Shown in pieces: positions 7,574-15,123 of a stretch of DNA of 25,548 nucleotides. This DNA is from Archaeoglobi archaeon (GTDB taxonomy: Archaea; Halobacteriota; Archaeoglobi; Archaeoglobales; Archaeoglobaceae). The translations under genes were made by a program, and so were the position numbers. The notes beneath the pieces are model-generated. The model was not told where the DNA came from, did no database searches, and saw nothing but the letters and a program-made list of their open reading frames with translations. Each line of letters opens with the position of its first letter. Positions within the stretch are counted from its first letter, which is position 1. The stretch lies in contig JAPDIT010000002.1 of assembly GCA_029259455.1 (NCBI GenBank), positions 1 through 25,548 on the forward strand, given 5' to 3'.

Positions 7574-7755
7574 AACTCTCCCTCCAATATTATTTTGTGC
7601 CCAACCAAATCCATCTCGGCAACTCTCCCCTTAATTTCCTTGTACTTACCAAGAATGTCCCACATTTTTACTTTTTCCCCATCCACAACGATTCTCACGA
7701 CATCTTCCATAATTGGTTCGTCTCGGCCTACCAAGTAAACCTTAGATTCACACAT
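7570..7755 (-). CDS. CooT-family small nickel-binding protein
   Basis: A 61-residue protein matching the CooT/PF10133 family in length and pattern. It starts Met-Cys-Glu (MCESKVYL), so Cys2 is available as the metal ligand reported for Rhodospirillum CooT. It continues with the conserved EDVVRIVVDGEKV, MWDILGKYKEIKGRVAEMDL and GHKIILE blocks. CooT helps nickel delivery to carbon monoxide dehydrogenase in R. rubrum; the family was formerly called predicted RNA-binding. Here no CODH genes are nearby; it is the first gene of a unit with GAPDH. The ATG at 7755 is about 25 bp from a TATA-like CTAAATAAAG (7776-7785), so the mRNA is probably leaderless. Confidence 0.8.
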   Translation of the reverse strand: MCESKVYLVGRDEPIMEDVVRIVVDGEKVKMWDILGKYKEIKGRVAEMDLVGHKIILEGEL

Positions 7756-7775
7756 GGTGAGATGTTAATGCGTGG

Positions 7776-7785
7776 CTTTATTTAG
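7776..7785. promoter_or_regulatory. Shared TATA region between cooT-gap and the permease operon
   Basis: CTAAATAAAG on the minus strand (CTTTATTTAG on the plus strand) is placed for the leaderless CooT-like start at 7755. A second plus-strand box, GGTTAAATTT (7795-7804), is spaced for a start near GTG 7828 of the permease gene. Roles are inferred from spacing. Confidence 0.4.
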
Positions 7786-7809
7786 TTTCCCAAAGGTTAA
7801 ATTTCCAAA

Positions 7810-9411
7810 TTGGTAAGAATAAATTCTGTGCTTAAGGTGGCAGAGTTCGAGATTAGAAAGTTGAGAAAGAGATACGGGACTGGTAGCTTACTTCTCATTA
7901 TCCTTACCGCTGCAGTTTCAGTCTCATTAGGTTACGCTTCTGTTCTAAGTGGAATTGACTCAGACAGGGGTATTTACTCGGCCAATATTGATGTTAGTCT
8001 GGAGACATTCGAAACTTCCGACAATCCGGATGTTGTTTTAGTTGATAGCAAGTTGTTTGTAGAGCAAAGTGACAAAAGCCTTGCCGCAGCGGAGGAGCTT
8101 TTGAAGCACCTCAAGGAAGAGCACAGGAGGAAAATAGAAAATGAATTCGGAGAACTGGCGCATCCTGTAAAGGTTAGTGTTGTTTATCTTGATCCTTCTA
8201 AAATAACGCTACCTGAGGAAAAAGAAAAACCGTCGGAGACAGAAGTTCCTCCATCAGTTGGTAATGAGACAGGCGGTTCTGCGTTGAAAAACACAACTGC
8301 GGTTACCACAATGGCCGTTGAAAAAACGATAACTCTCTCTAAAGCTCCAAACACTTCCTACATCCCTCCCGGAGACATCCAGACTCCAAGTCTTGTTGAC
8401 AGGATGGTTTTGGCGTTTCTTTTCATCATTCCATCTTACTTTGCTGTTCAGGTGTTCTCATCCTCCCTTACTGAAGACAAGCTTCTCAGAAGGCTCGAAG
8501 TATTACTATCAGCAACAAGCAGATCTGACCTCATTTTTGGAAAGCTGCTCCCTTACTTTCTGCTGTCTCTACTTTCAGCCTTAGCAGTCTCAGTTTATCT
8601 GGGCAGTTTTTTGGCGTTCTTGTTTGCAATTCCGGTCGTTTTACTGCTATTCTCCGTCCATACATTTGTTGTAATGATTTCGAGAAGTTACAGAGAGGCA
8701 ACTTTTCTCTTGCTTGTCGTCTCACTTCTGATAACAATTTACGCCTTCATTCCAGCCGTTTTCTCAACCGCAATTCCTTTATCCAAAATCTCGCCCATTA
8801 CACTCCTTCTCACTTACATTCAGGGGGATGAGCTTGCTGTTATCGATCTGGCTCTCTCATTCGTCCACTACTTCACCATGGTTTTTATGCTGTTTTACTT
8901 TGGCATGAAAGCTCTGAATCCGGATATTTCTTACGGCAAAGAAATTTTTCAGAAACTCGTTGAGATTTCGAGGTTAAGCGTAACCAGCGATTATGCGGCC
9001 CTCATTATCGCCTTTCTTTCAATATCATTCGCTTTTATGGTGGAGCTGTTCGCAATACTTGTGGTTTTCATCCTTCCTCAACAGCTGATGATTCCGGCTT
9101 TGCTGCTATGCGTTGCTGTGGTTGAGGAGTTGATCAAAGGAGTTATCGTGTTCTCTCATCCAACTCTGAAAAGAGCAGTTTTCACCGCTGTCGGTTTCTT
9201 TTTGGGAGAGAAAATCCTCATCTTATTTAACGTTCTGAAGGAATACAGCATAGCTTTTCTAGGCCAGTTTCTCGTTCTTCCGCTAATCTTACATATTGCA
9301 ACTGCTGTAACTCTAGCAGTTATGGCTAAAAAAGGATACGGGAAAGCTTTGGGATTCGCAATTGCCTTGCATGCTGTCTACGACTATGCGGTGGTGATGC
9401 TCCTTGTTTGA
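7810..9411 (+). CDS. ABC-2 type permease fused to a PrsW-like intramembrane metalloprotease domain
   Basis: 533 residues with two parts. The N-terminal part is an ABC-2 permease: TM1 about 26-46, a large external domain to about 195 ending in a Pro/Thr/Glu-rich linker with three NxS/T sequons (residues 152, 161, 181), the cytoplasmic coupling stretch TEDKLLRRLEVLLSATSRS (221-239), then several TM helices to about 365. The C-terminal part (about 395-533) has PrsW-type motifs: EELIK (Glu439, Glu440, Lys443), GFFLGE (Glu467), a membrane His495, and LHAVYD with His521. These are the expected metal and active-site positions of the CPBP/PrsW superfamily. No ATPase gene is adjacent. It overlaps the second permease gene by 8 bp. 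The start is uncertain: TTG at 7810, or GTG at 7828, which fits a leaderless mRNA from the TATA at 7795-7804. Confidence 0.75.
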   Translation: MVRINSVLKVAEFEIRKLRKRYGTGSLLLIILTAAVSVSLGYASVLSGIDSDRGIYSANIDVSLETFETSDNPDVVLVDSKLFVEQSDKSLAAAEELLKHLKEEHRRKIENEFGELAHPVKVSVVYLDPSKITLPEEKEKPSETEVPPSVGNETGGSALKNTTAVTTMAVEKTITLSKAPNTSYIPPGDIQTPSLVDRMVLAFLFIIPSYFAVQVFSSSLTEDKLLRRLEVLLSATSRSDLIFGKLLPYFLLSLLSALAVSVYLGSFLAFLFAIPVVLLLFSVHTFVVMISRSYREATFLLLVVSLLITIYAFIPAVFSTAIPLSKISPITLLLTYIQGDELAVIDLALSFVHYFTMVFMLFYFGMKALNPDISYGKEIFQKLVEISRLSVTSDYAALIIAFLSISFAFMVELFAILVVFILPQQLMIPALLLCVAVVEELIKGVIVFSHPTLKRAVFTAVGFFLGEKILILFNVLKEYSIAFLGQFLVLPLILHIATAVTLAVMAKKGYGKALGFAIALHAVYDYAVVMLLV

Positions 9412-10402
9412 AATAGTGAAGAAGGACCTGAAGCTGATGTTTAGAGAAAGGACTTTCGTCAGCATCGTCCTTCTGATAGTATTCGTTGCAGGAATATCCT
9501 CAGTTGTGACTTTTGGACTGATTCTGCTGTATAACCCGGATTATCTTGGTTTTTACGGCAGCTCGAAAGTTGCTGTGGTTGGAGAGTGTTTTATTGAAAG
9601 CTGTTACGATGAAAGAACGGCCATGAAGCTCTTCAAAAGCGGAAGGGTTGACGCTGTGCTGATCGTGTCGGATTTCAATGGAATTAAGTACGTTGACGTC
9701 ATCGTGCCGGATGACGAAATAAAAGCTGCTCAGGTTCTGAGCTACGTCAAAAAACTGCTTACTGAGTACGAAGAGGGGCTTAGAGATGTTTATGGGGTGC
9801 CGAATCTCGAGCTGAAAGTTTACTCGGGAAGCAGAGAAGTAGAGATTCCTTCTGGTTCCTCAACTGTTTTCAAGTTCATATACCTGATTCTCATCCCTCT
9901 CCTAAGCATCACCACCGCAGTTGTCGCTGCCGGAATGGTTATCGATTCGGTTTGTGAGGAGATTCAGAGCAGGTCGATAGAAGTTCTGCTCTCAACTCCA
10001 CTCACACCTTTTAAAATTTCCATCAGCAAGATAACATCTCCCATGATATTCTCGTCCCTTTTAACCGCACTGTGGCTTCTGCTTCTCGCTCTCAATAAGG
10101 TGGATATAGCGAATCCGTTGCTGGCGTTTGCAATTTCAATGTCAATCACAGCATTTTTCGTTTCACTCGGCTACCTTATGGCGGTAAGGTTTGGAGACAG
10201 AGAGAGAGCTCAGCTCATATTCTCAATCCTCGTAGCCGGATCCTTGCCGCTGCTGGTCACAAAATATGCAAGCCCTGCAGTAATGGTTGGTAGGGCTGCA
10301 GCAGGTGCAGAAATAGACTTAACCATCGCTGCAATTTTCTCTGTAGCCTCCTTTGCACTTCTCGCAGTCTCACCTTTTATTGCAAAAATAGATAAAGTTT
10401 AA
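9404..10402 (+). CDS. ABC-2 type transporter permease
   Basis: A 332-residue membrane protein. TM1 is near 18-40, followed by an external domain (about 45-165) that begins with a two-cysteine segment (VVGECFIESCYDE) and may form a disulfide. Then comes a hydrophobic helix, the coupling motif CEEIQSRSIEVLLSTPLTPFKI (residues about 189-210), and four or five TM helices. The coupling stretch matches the one in the preceding gene, so the two are probably the two halves of one NatB-type heterodimeric exporter. The start TTG at 9404 (or GTG at 9416) overlaps the upstream stop, giving translational coupling. The ATP-binding subunit is not in the window. Substrate unknown. Confidence 0.8.
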   Translation: MFEIVKKDLKLMFRERTFVSIVLLIVFVAGISSVVTFGLILLYNPDYLGFYGSSKVAVVGECFIESCYDERTAMKLFKSGRVDAVLIVSDFNGIKYVDVIVPDDEIKAAQVLSYVKKLLTEYEEGLRDVYGVPNLELKVYSGSREVEIPSGSSTVFKFIYLILIPLLSITTAVVAAGMVIDSVCEEIQSRSIEVLLSTPLTPFKISISKITSPMIFSSLLTALWLLLLALNKVDIANPLLAFAISMSITAFFVSLGYLMAVRFGDRERAQLIFSILVAGSLPLLVTKYASPAVMVGRAAAGAEIDLTIAAIFSVASFALLAVSPFIAKIDKV

Positions 10403-10410
10403 ACCCCCTA

Positions 10411-11664
10411 TTAGCCCCTTATCTTTTCCAGAATCTCCTTGGCGTAGTCAAGCCTTATCTTCCTGTCCCTCACCATCACTTCAACCACTCTGTCAACCTC
10501 CTCCCCAACAGCCCCGGCCATTATTGCAAGATTTCTTGCATGCAGCTCCATATGCCCCCTCTGTATACCCTCCGTGGCAAGCGCCCTCAGTGCAGCGAAG
10601 TTCTGAGCTAAGCCCAGAGCAGCAGCAACTCTTGCCAGCTCCTCTGCCGTCTTGACTCCGAGAATCTTCAGTGAAATTTTTGCCAGTGGGTTTACCTTTG
10701 TCGCCCCTCCTATAACCCCAACGGCCATTGGAATCTCTATCGTTCCAACCAAGTTCCCCTTCCTGTCCACCTCGTAGGTTGTGAGGGGTTTGTAACCTCC
10801 AATTGAGGCATAGCTGTGCGCTCCCGCCTCAACAGCCCTGAAGTCGTTGCCAGTGGCTATCATCAACGCTGAGATGCCGTTCATAATTCCTTTGTTGTGC
10901 GTGGCACATCTGAATGGGTCTGCAGCGGCAAAAGCGTAGGCGAGCATTATCCCCTCAACAACCTCCTCACCACCAATAACATCTTTATCAAAAACAGCCT
11001 TCGCCCTTGCAAGCCTGTATTTTGCAAGATTGGAAACTATTCTAAGATGAACCTTCCCACCCGTAATTCTCTCAATGAAGGGTGCAACACTCTCACACAT
11101 TGTGTTTACGGCATTGGCCCCCATCGCATCCAAAACGTCAACTATCAGATGAACGATGAGCATTTTGCCCATTATCGTGTCAATTACTCTCGCTTCAACA
11201 TCCCTGCAACCTCCACCGAGCTTGACTAACATCGGATCGCACTCGTTTGCCTTCTCAACAATCTCCTCTTTGTGGCTTAAAACCTCAAACCTAGCTGCTT
11301 GAGGGTTGGGAAGCTTCGTAACCTGAATCTGACCTATCATCAGGGAGCCGGTGTAGTCAGTCCTGAACCCCCCGCTCTCCCTCGCCATTCTTGCTGCATT
11401 GCTCGCAGCAGCCACGACGCTTGGCTCTTCAATGGCCATAGGAATGAGGTAATCCTTGCCGTCAATCAGAAAGTTTGTGGCTATGCCCAGAGGTAGCTCG
11501 AATGTTCCGATGACATTTTCAATCATCCTGTCAGCAACGTCAAGCGGCAGACCTTGGGATAAAACTGCTTTAACCTCTTCATCGCTCAATCCTGCGAACT
11601 CGGCAACTTTCTTCAACCTCTCCTCGACGCTGAGCTTGTAAAATCCAGGAATGCGAGAACTCAT
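10411..11664 (-). CDS. hmgA: HMG-CoA reductase, class II
   Basis: Reduces HMG-CoA to mevalonate, the committed step to archaeal isoprenoid ether lipids. 417 residues from the start chosen here. Catalytic residues (numbered from this start) are Glu49 in IENVIGTFELPLG, Lys258 in ATHNKGIMNG, Asp274 in ATGNDFRAVEAG and His371 in QRGHMELHARN. DAMGANAVN is the substrate and cofactor loop. No membrane domain is present, and the pattern is class II, like Pseudomonas mevalonii. The frame stays open 19 codons further to a TTG at 11721. That TTG lies inside the terminal repeat of the neighbouring mobile element, and a TATA box (11685-11693) falls within those codons, so ATG 11664 is the real start and the mRNA is leaderless. 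It is convergent with the permease operon, 8 bp apart. Confidence 0.96.
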   Translation of the reverse strand: MSSRIPGFYKLSVEERLKKVAEFAGLSDEEVKAVLSQGLPLDVADRMIENVIGTFELPLGIATNFLIDGKDYLIPMAIEEPSVVAAASNAARMARESGGFRTDYTGSLMIGQIQVTKLPNPQAARFEVLSHKEEIVEKANECDPMLVKLGGGCRDVEARVIDTIMGKMLIVHLIVDVLDAMGANAVNTMCESVAPFIERITGGKVHLRIVSNLAKYRLARAKAVFDKDVIGGEEVVEGIMLAYAFAAADPFRCATHNKGIMNGISALMIATGNDFRAVEAGAHSYASIGGYKPLTTYEVDRKGNLVGTIEIPMAVGVIGGATKVNPLAKISLKILGVKTAEELARVAAALGLAQNFAALRALATEGIQRGHMELHARNLAIMAGAVGEEVDRVVEVMVRDRKIRLDYAKEILEKIRG

Positions 11665-11684
11665 GGCTCTTCTAATCTTCCCTG

Positions 11685-11693
11685 ATTTATAAT
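11685..11693 (-). promoter_or_regulatory. TATA box of the HMG-CoA reductase gene
   Basis: On the minus strand, ATTATAAAT lies about 25 bp from ATG 11664, the spacing of a leaderless archaeal promoter. It falls inside the longer reading frame from TTG 11721 and so argues against that start. The left target duplication of the mobile element begins only 6 bp upstream of it, at 11700. Confidence 0.7.
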
Positions 11694-11699
11694 GGCTTC

Positions 11700-11708
11700 G
11701 GTTGAGGA
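11700..11708 (+). repeat. Left target-site duplication of the MITE-like element
   Basis: GGTTGAGGA, identical to 11999-12007 and directly abutting the terminal inverted repeat at 11709. Seen directly. Confidence 0.8.
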
Positions 11709-11998
11709 GGTTTTGGGACAAAATTCACCAATACCTTTTTGAAGCGTTTTATTCTCTGTTATAGTTAAAATTTGTCTATCTCTGAAGGTTTTGTGCACAA
11801 TTCTAAAACAATAACGAATCTCCGGCTTTATTTCTCCATCTATGTGTCTGGTACCATAATTCAGGGTAAAATAGAATGAAGAAAAGTTATATCAGCAAAA
11901 ACAAGCGTAAGATTTTTATAATGTTCGATAGAAATTAAAATGTCATGCGAAACATTTTGAGATGCCAAAGGGGGAGGGAGTAGTTTTGTCCCAAAGCC
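11709..11998. mobile_element. 290-bp MITE-like non-autonomous element with 9-bp target duplication
   Basis: The ends form imperfect terminal inverted repeats: left 11709-11725 GGTTTTGGGACAAAATT, and right (reverse complement of 11982-11998) GGCTTTGGGACAAAACT, 15 of 17 identical. They are flanked exactly by the direct repeat GGTTGAGGA at 11700-11708 and 11999-12007. No full transposase fits in 290 bp, so this is either a MITE or a deletion relic of an insertion sequence mobilised in trans. One minus-strand frame is open for about 50 codons near the left end without a recognisable transposase motif. It fills the space between the HMG-CoA reductase and FAD-oxidoreductase promoters without destroying either TATA box. 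The IS family was not identified. Confidence 0.8.
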
Positions 11999-12007
11999 GG
12001 TTGAGGA
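11999..12007 (+). repeat. Right target-site duplication of the MITE-like element
   Basis: GGTTGAGGA, directly abutting the end of the right terminal repeat at 11998. The duplication is 9 bp and perfect; nothing suggests loss since insertion. Confidence 0.8.
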
Positions 12008-12021
12008 AACTTTCAAGGAAG

Positions 12022-12033
12022 TTTTAATATAAT
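12022..12033 (+). promoter_or_regulatory. TATA box of the FAD-oxidoreductase gene
   Basis: TTTTAATATAAT lies about 25-30 bp before ATG 12054 with no ribosome site between, consistent with a leaderless transcript. It lies 15 bp outside the right target duplication of the mobile element. Confidence 0.6.
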
Positions 12034-12053
12034 CTGAAAAACACCGCAAAGCA

Positions 12054-13262
12054 ATGAAAATTGCAGTTGTCGGGGCAGGACTCACAGGGCTCAAGGCAGC
12101 GAAGGAGTTATCAGAGTATGCCAGCGTTGTGGTTTTTGAGCCTAGAGATGTGGGGGGGCTTGTAGCAAGCTATAAGGGCGTTGAAAAGTTTTACCATCAC
12201 TGCTTCAAAAACGATGACTTTTTGCTGGAGGAGATAAAGAAGAGTGGACTTAAGTCGAAGCTTGTCTGGAAAATTGCCAAGACAGGCTTTGCTGCAAATG
12301 GAAAAATATACCCTCTAAACACACCTTTTGAAATCCTTCGCTACCCTCTGCTCACCTTTGGTGAAAAAATCAGGCTTGCGAGATTTACGCTTAAAAGCAG
12401 GAAGCTTAACTATGAGGATTTCGACGATGTTGGTGTTATTGAAGGGATAAGGAGGGAGCTTGGAGAGGGTCTTCTTGAGCGCTTTTTCATGCCACTGCTG
12501 AGGTCGAAGTTCGGTGAGAATGCCGAAGAGGTCAGTTATGCGTGGCTGTTAGGCAGGGTGGCTATAAGGAGCAACAGAAAGCTCTCTGGCGAGGAGATTG
12601 GATACATAAGGTATGGATTCCAGCAGCTTGTTGATAAGATGGCTGAAGGTCTGGAGATAAGGAAAGAGAGGGCTAGGATAAGAAAGTCTGTAAAATGGGA
12701 GGTTAACGGAGAGCAGTTTGACGCTGTGATATACACAGCCCCTCTGCCAGAGCTTGGTGAGCTTGCTGAGAAGCTTGGAATTCCGGAAGTCAGATATCAG
12801 AGCTCTGTATGTGCTCTAGTCGGAGCAGAGGAGACTTTAACGGATAACATTTACTGGACAAACATCGTTGACAGAATGAGCTTTGGAGCTGTAATTGAAC
12901 ACACGAACTTCATGCCCTACGAGGATTACGGCATTCATCTCATTTACCTCGCAAGCTACTCCACTCCAGACGATTATCTCTTCAATTTGAGTGATGAGGA
13001 CATAAAGAGACTCTTTCTCACCGACCTCAGGAAGCTGGGGTTCAAAACGGAAAGCATAAAATGGATGAAGGTTTTCAAGGCGAAATATAGCGGTCCGATA
13101 TACGAGAGGGGATACAGGAGGAAGATTACACCTTACAGAGTGGCAGATGGATTCTACGTAGCGGGAATGACATCAAAGCCGAACTATCCTGAGAGGAGCA
13201 TGAATGGTAGTATCAGGGCGGGTTATGAGGTCGCTGAGCAGGTTAAGAAAGATCTCCTATAA
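12054..13262 (+). CDS. FAD-dependent oxidoreductase, protoporphyrinogen/amine-oxidase-like (COG1232 type)
   Basis: A 402-residue flavoprotein. The N-terminal dinucleotide-binding motif VVGAGLTGLKAAKEL (residues 5-19) leads to an acidic residue that binds the FAD ribose (VVFEPRDVGGLVAS). The C-terminal FAD motif is DGFYVAGMTSKPNYPERSMNGSIRAGYEVAEQV (about 364-396). The overall pattern is that of HemY/UDP-galactopyranose-mutase-like oxidases, also found beside glycan genes in other organisms. The substrate cannot be assigned: archaea of this type make heme by a siroheme route and do not need a classical protoporphyrinogen oxidase. Its last 20 bp overlap the convergent downstream gene. Confidence 0.8.
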   Translation: MKIAVVGAGLTGLKAAKELSEYASVVVFEPRDVGGLVASYKGVEKFYHHCFKNDDFLLEEIKKSGLKSKLVWKIAKTGFAANGKIYPLNTPFEILRYPLLTFGEKIRLARFTLKSRKLNYEDFDDVGVIEGIRRELGEGLLERFFMPLLRSKFGENAEEVSYAWLLGRVAIRSNRKLSGEEIGYIRYGFQQLVDKMAEGLEIRKERARIRKSVKWEVNGEQFDAVIYTAPLPELGELAEKLGIPEVRYQSSVCALVGAEETLTDNIYWTNIVDRMSFGAVIEHTNFMPYEDYGIHLIYLASYSTPDDYLFNLSDEDIKRLFLTDLRKLGFKTESIKWMKVFKAKYSGPIYERGYRRKITPYRVADGFYVAGMTSKPNYPERSMNGSIRAGYEVAEQVKKDLL

Positions 13263-14352
13263 CTTTCTCAACCAGCATCGCCAGCCTGACCTTTGCGTAA
13301 TCGATGAACCTGTCGCTTAAGATTATTTTCGAACCATCAAGCCTGCACACTCCACTTTTTTCGGCATTTCTCAGAAATTCTCGTGAGTAACTCATGATTG
13401 AGTAAACGTCAGAATGGCTGAGGGGGTAGGTTAGGGCAAGAAACTCTTTCAGGCAGTTTTCAGGAATTTCTGCATAGCTGAATTTTAACAGAGCCTCGAC
13501 AGCTTCCCTCGCGATTCTGTACTCCTCACCCAAATAATGACCAAAAGGGGAGTAATTCCTGACTTTGAAGGCCAAACCGAGCTTGTTCAGAGTCTTTGCA
13601 AGCTTTACCGCCTTTCTGTTAAGGACTGTGTCAATAAGAAATCTGCAAAAAGCAACCTTTGGGTGTAAAGAGGTGTCAATTTTGATTTTTTCTTCACTCA
13701 ACCCTCTCATGAAGCTCAGGAGGGATTTGAGGTCGTAGTCATCCACCTCGGCTGCTTTAGAGACCTTCAGACCTGCTGACATTCCGAGAGCGATTATGTA
13801 GCCCTCTGGATCTGAAAGCTTTCTGAGCCTTTTTTCAAACATCTCCACTCTTCGTAGTACCACCTTTTTTGCTGCTTTGTACCCTTCATGAGTAAGGCAG
13901 ACAAACATTTCAGGGTTCAGCTTCGGCTTTGAATGGGAAATGGCGTACCCGAACCTTTTCAGGTCTGGCAGCGTTGTGTTTAGAGGTTTATAATCAATCT
14001 CCTTCTCGTAAACCTCGCCGGTGATGTATAGGTAAGCGAGAGCATCCTCGATGGCCTTTACGTATGCTGTTGGGGAATCCAGCATCTCCTCTTCATCAAC
14101 CTTTATGGAAACACCAAATTCTTTGCAGAATTCATCTAGTGAGTTCTCGTCAATGATTCTTACATCTCTGAATGGGTGAGAGGTGAGCCTTTCCACGCAT
14201 GATTCGTAGCTGCCGTCAAGGATGTCCACACCCATCCTTTTCCGCGGAATGGCCAAATCAACCCACCCAATGCCAACCTTGTATGGTGTGATAACTCTAA
14301 CTCCTGAGCTTCTGAGGCCTTTTGCAATCTCCTCTCTCAGTCTAAGGAACAT
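13243..14352 (-). CDS. Unknown protein, possibly with a nuclease-like N-terminal region and C-terminal winged helix
   Basis: A 369-residue soluble protein that I do not recognise. The first about 50 residues (REEIAKGLRSSGVRVITPYK, then GWVDLAIPRKRMGVDI) read as a helix followed by paired strands with Asp32 and Asp43. This loosely recalls a PD-(D/E)XK nuclease core, but the usual E-X-K is not present. Residues about 80-250 are helical and charged. The tail (about 310-369) could be a winged helix followed by a basic helix (DRFIDYAKVRLAMLVEKVI). Cysteines are scattered and do not form an iron-sulfur set. An AT-rich box (ATTAAAC) about 25 bp upstream of ATG 14352 suggests a leaderless mRNA. It overlaps the FAD gene antisense by 20 bp. 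Confidence 0.6.
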   Translation of the reverse strand: MFLRLREEIAKGLRSSGVRVITPYKVGIGWVDLAIPRKRMGVDILDGSYESCVERLTSHPFRDVRIIDENSLDEFCKEFGVSIKVDEEEMLDSPTAYVKAIEDALAYLYITGEVYEKEIDYKPLNTTLPDLKRFGYAISHSKPKLNPEMFVCLTHEGYKAAKKVVLRRVEMFEKRLRKLSDPEGYIIALGMSAGLKVSKAAEVDDYDLKSLLSFMRGLSEEKIKIDTSLHPKVAFCRFLIDTVLNRKAVKLAKTLNKLGLAFKVRNYSPFGHYLGEEYRIAREAVEALLKFSYAEIPENCLKEFLALTYPLSHSDVYSIMSYSREFLRNAEKSGVCRLDGSKIILSDRFIDYAKVRLAMLVEKVIGDLS

Positions 14353-14667
14353 TAAACGACTTTTGCAGGTATGTTTAATTTGGTTTTTGTTTTGAATGGT
14401 TTAGGATTGCCATTTTTTGGAGAACCTTCCAAGCTAGAGAAGAGTTTACTACTGTTCAGCATAGCTTGGCAATTTTAGTGTTATTTATCTTAAGCACTTC
14501 GGCTCAAAAACTGTTGGCGTTTTCTGCCTGAATCTTCTAAAATACTCCTTAATTATCTCAACCAAACATCTCTCAACCCTTTATCTTTTTCCGTGGTTTA
14601 AACAACCATTCTGTATTTTGCATCAATTAACTTTACGCCAGTGATTGTATTTCAAAATTCAAATACC

Positions 14668-14898
14668 TTATGTTGAATTTAGCACAGCTTTGGCTATTTT
14701 TAAAGTTACATTAGCTTCAACCCAAGCTGCTATTATGATTAGAAGTATGGAAATTAAGGCTAGGGTTAAGTATTCTTTTATGTCTTCTTTCGTTAGGATT
14801 TGTTCCTTTCTACCAGCTAAATACCTAACAATTTCGTAAGGAATCTTAAAGCCAGCTGCTCCTGCAATGATGATGGCGGGGGATTTCAAGTATACCAT
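14668..14898 (-). pseudogene. C-terminal fragment of a SpoIIM/DUF95-family membrane protein
   Basis: The 76 open codons match the last third of SpoIIM-family proteins, a group of about 200 residues. The conserved strip SPAIIIAGAAGFKIPYEIVRYL (residues 6-27) corresponds to the family PHGIFELPAIxIAGAxGF block, but the leading PHGIFE part is replaced by unrelated codons (MVYLK). A charged segment and the final TM helix LALISILLIIIAAWVEANV follow. The N-terminal roughly 120 residues with the earlier TM helices are absent upstream. I read it as a truncated remnant. An intact short membrane protein is possible but unlikely. The break lies near 14895. Confidence 0.6.
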
Positions 14899-14934
14899 GG
14901 GGAAATGTTAAAAAGTCGGTAATAATATCCATAA

Positions 14935-15123
14935 TCCCAAAAGATTTTGATTTACTCAAACCTAGTTGTTAATATTGCTGTGACTATTTGGTCTCTAACA
15001 ATATGGAGTTTTGCTTTGAGGCATGCGAGAAAGATTGAGCTGAGAGAAACTTTCGTCTGTGCCTTAGTACCAACTGTAATGTTTACAGTCTATCAAGTCT
15101 GGTCGATTTTGAAGCTGTTGTAA
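14935..15123 (+). pseudogene. C-terminal fragment of a membrane protein, possibly Yip1 family
   Basis: An open stretch from 14935 to the TAA at 15121-15123 with no good start codon. It encodes two hydrophobic helices, about NLVVNIAVTIWSLTIWSFAL and VCALVPTVMFTVYQVWSILK, separated by a short basic/acidic loop (RHARKIELRETF). This pattern is like the last two TM helices of archaeal Yip1-domain proteins. The 5' part is missing; the break lies within about 40 bp of the SpoIIM fragment's break on the other strand. Family assignment is tentative. Confidence 0.45.

Noticed and set aside
11861..12094. Minus-strand 77-codon frame crossing the mobile element and its right flank
   Set aside because: It joins the FAD-gene shadow with element sequence and contains no transposase motif.
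13243..14352. Identification as archaeal DNA primase large subunit
   Set aside because: The conserved cysteines of the PriL iron-sulfur domain are absent.
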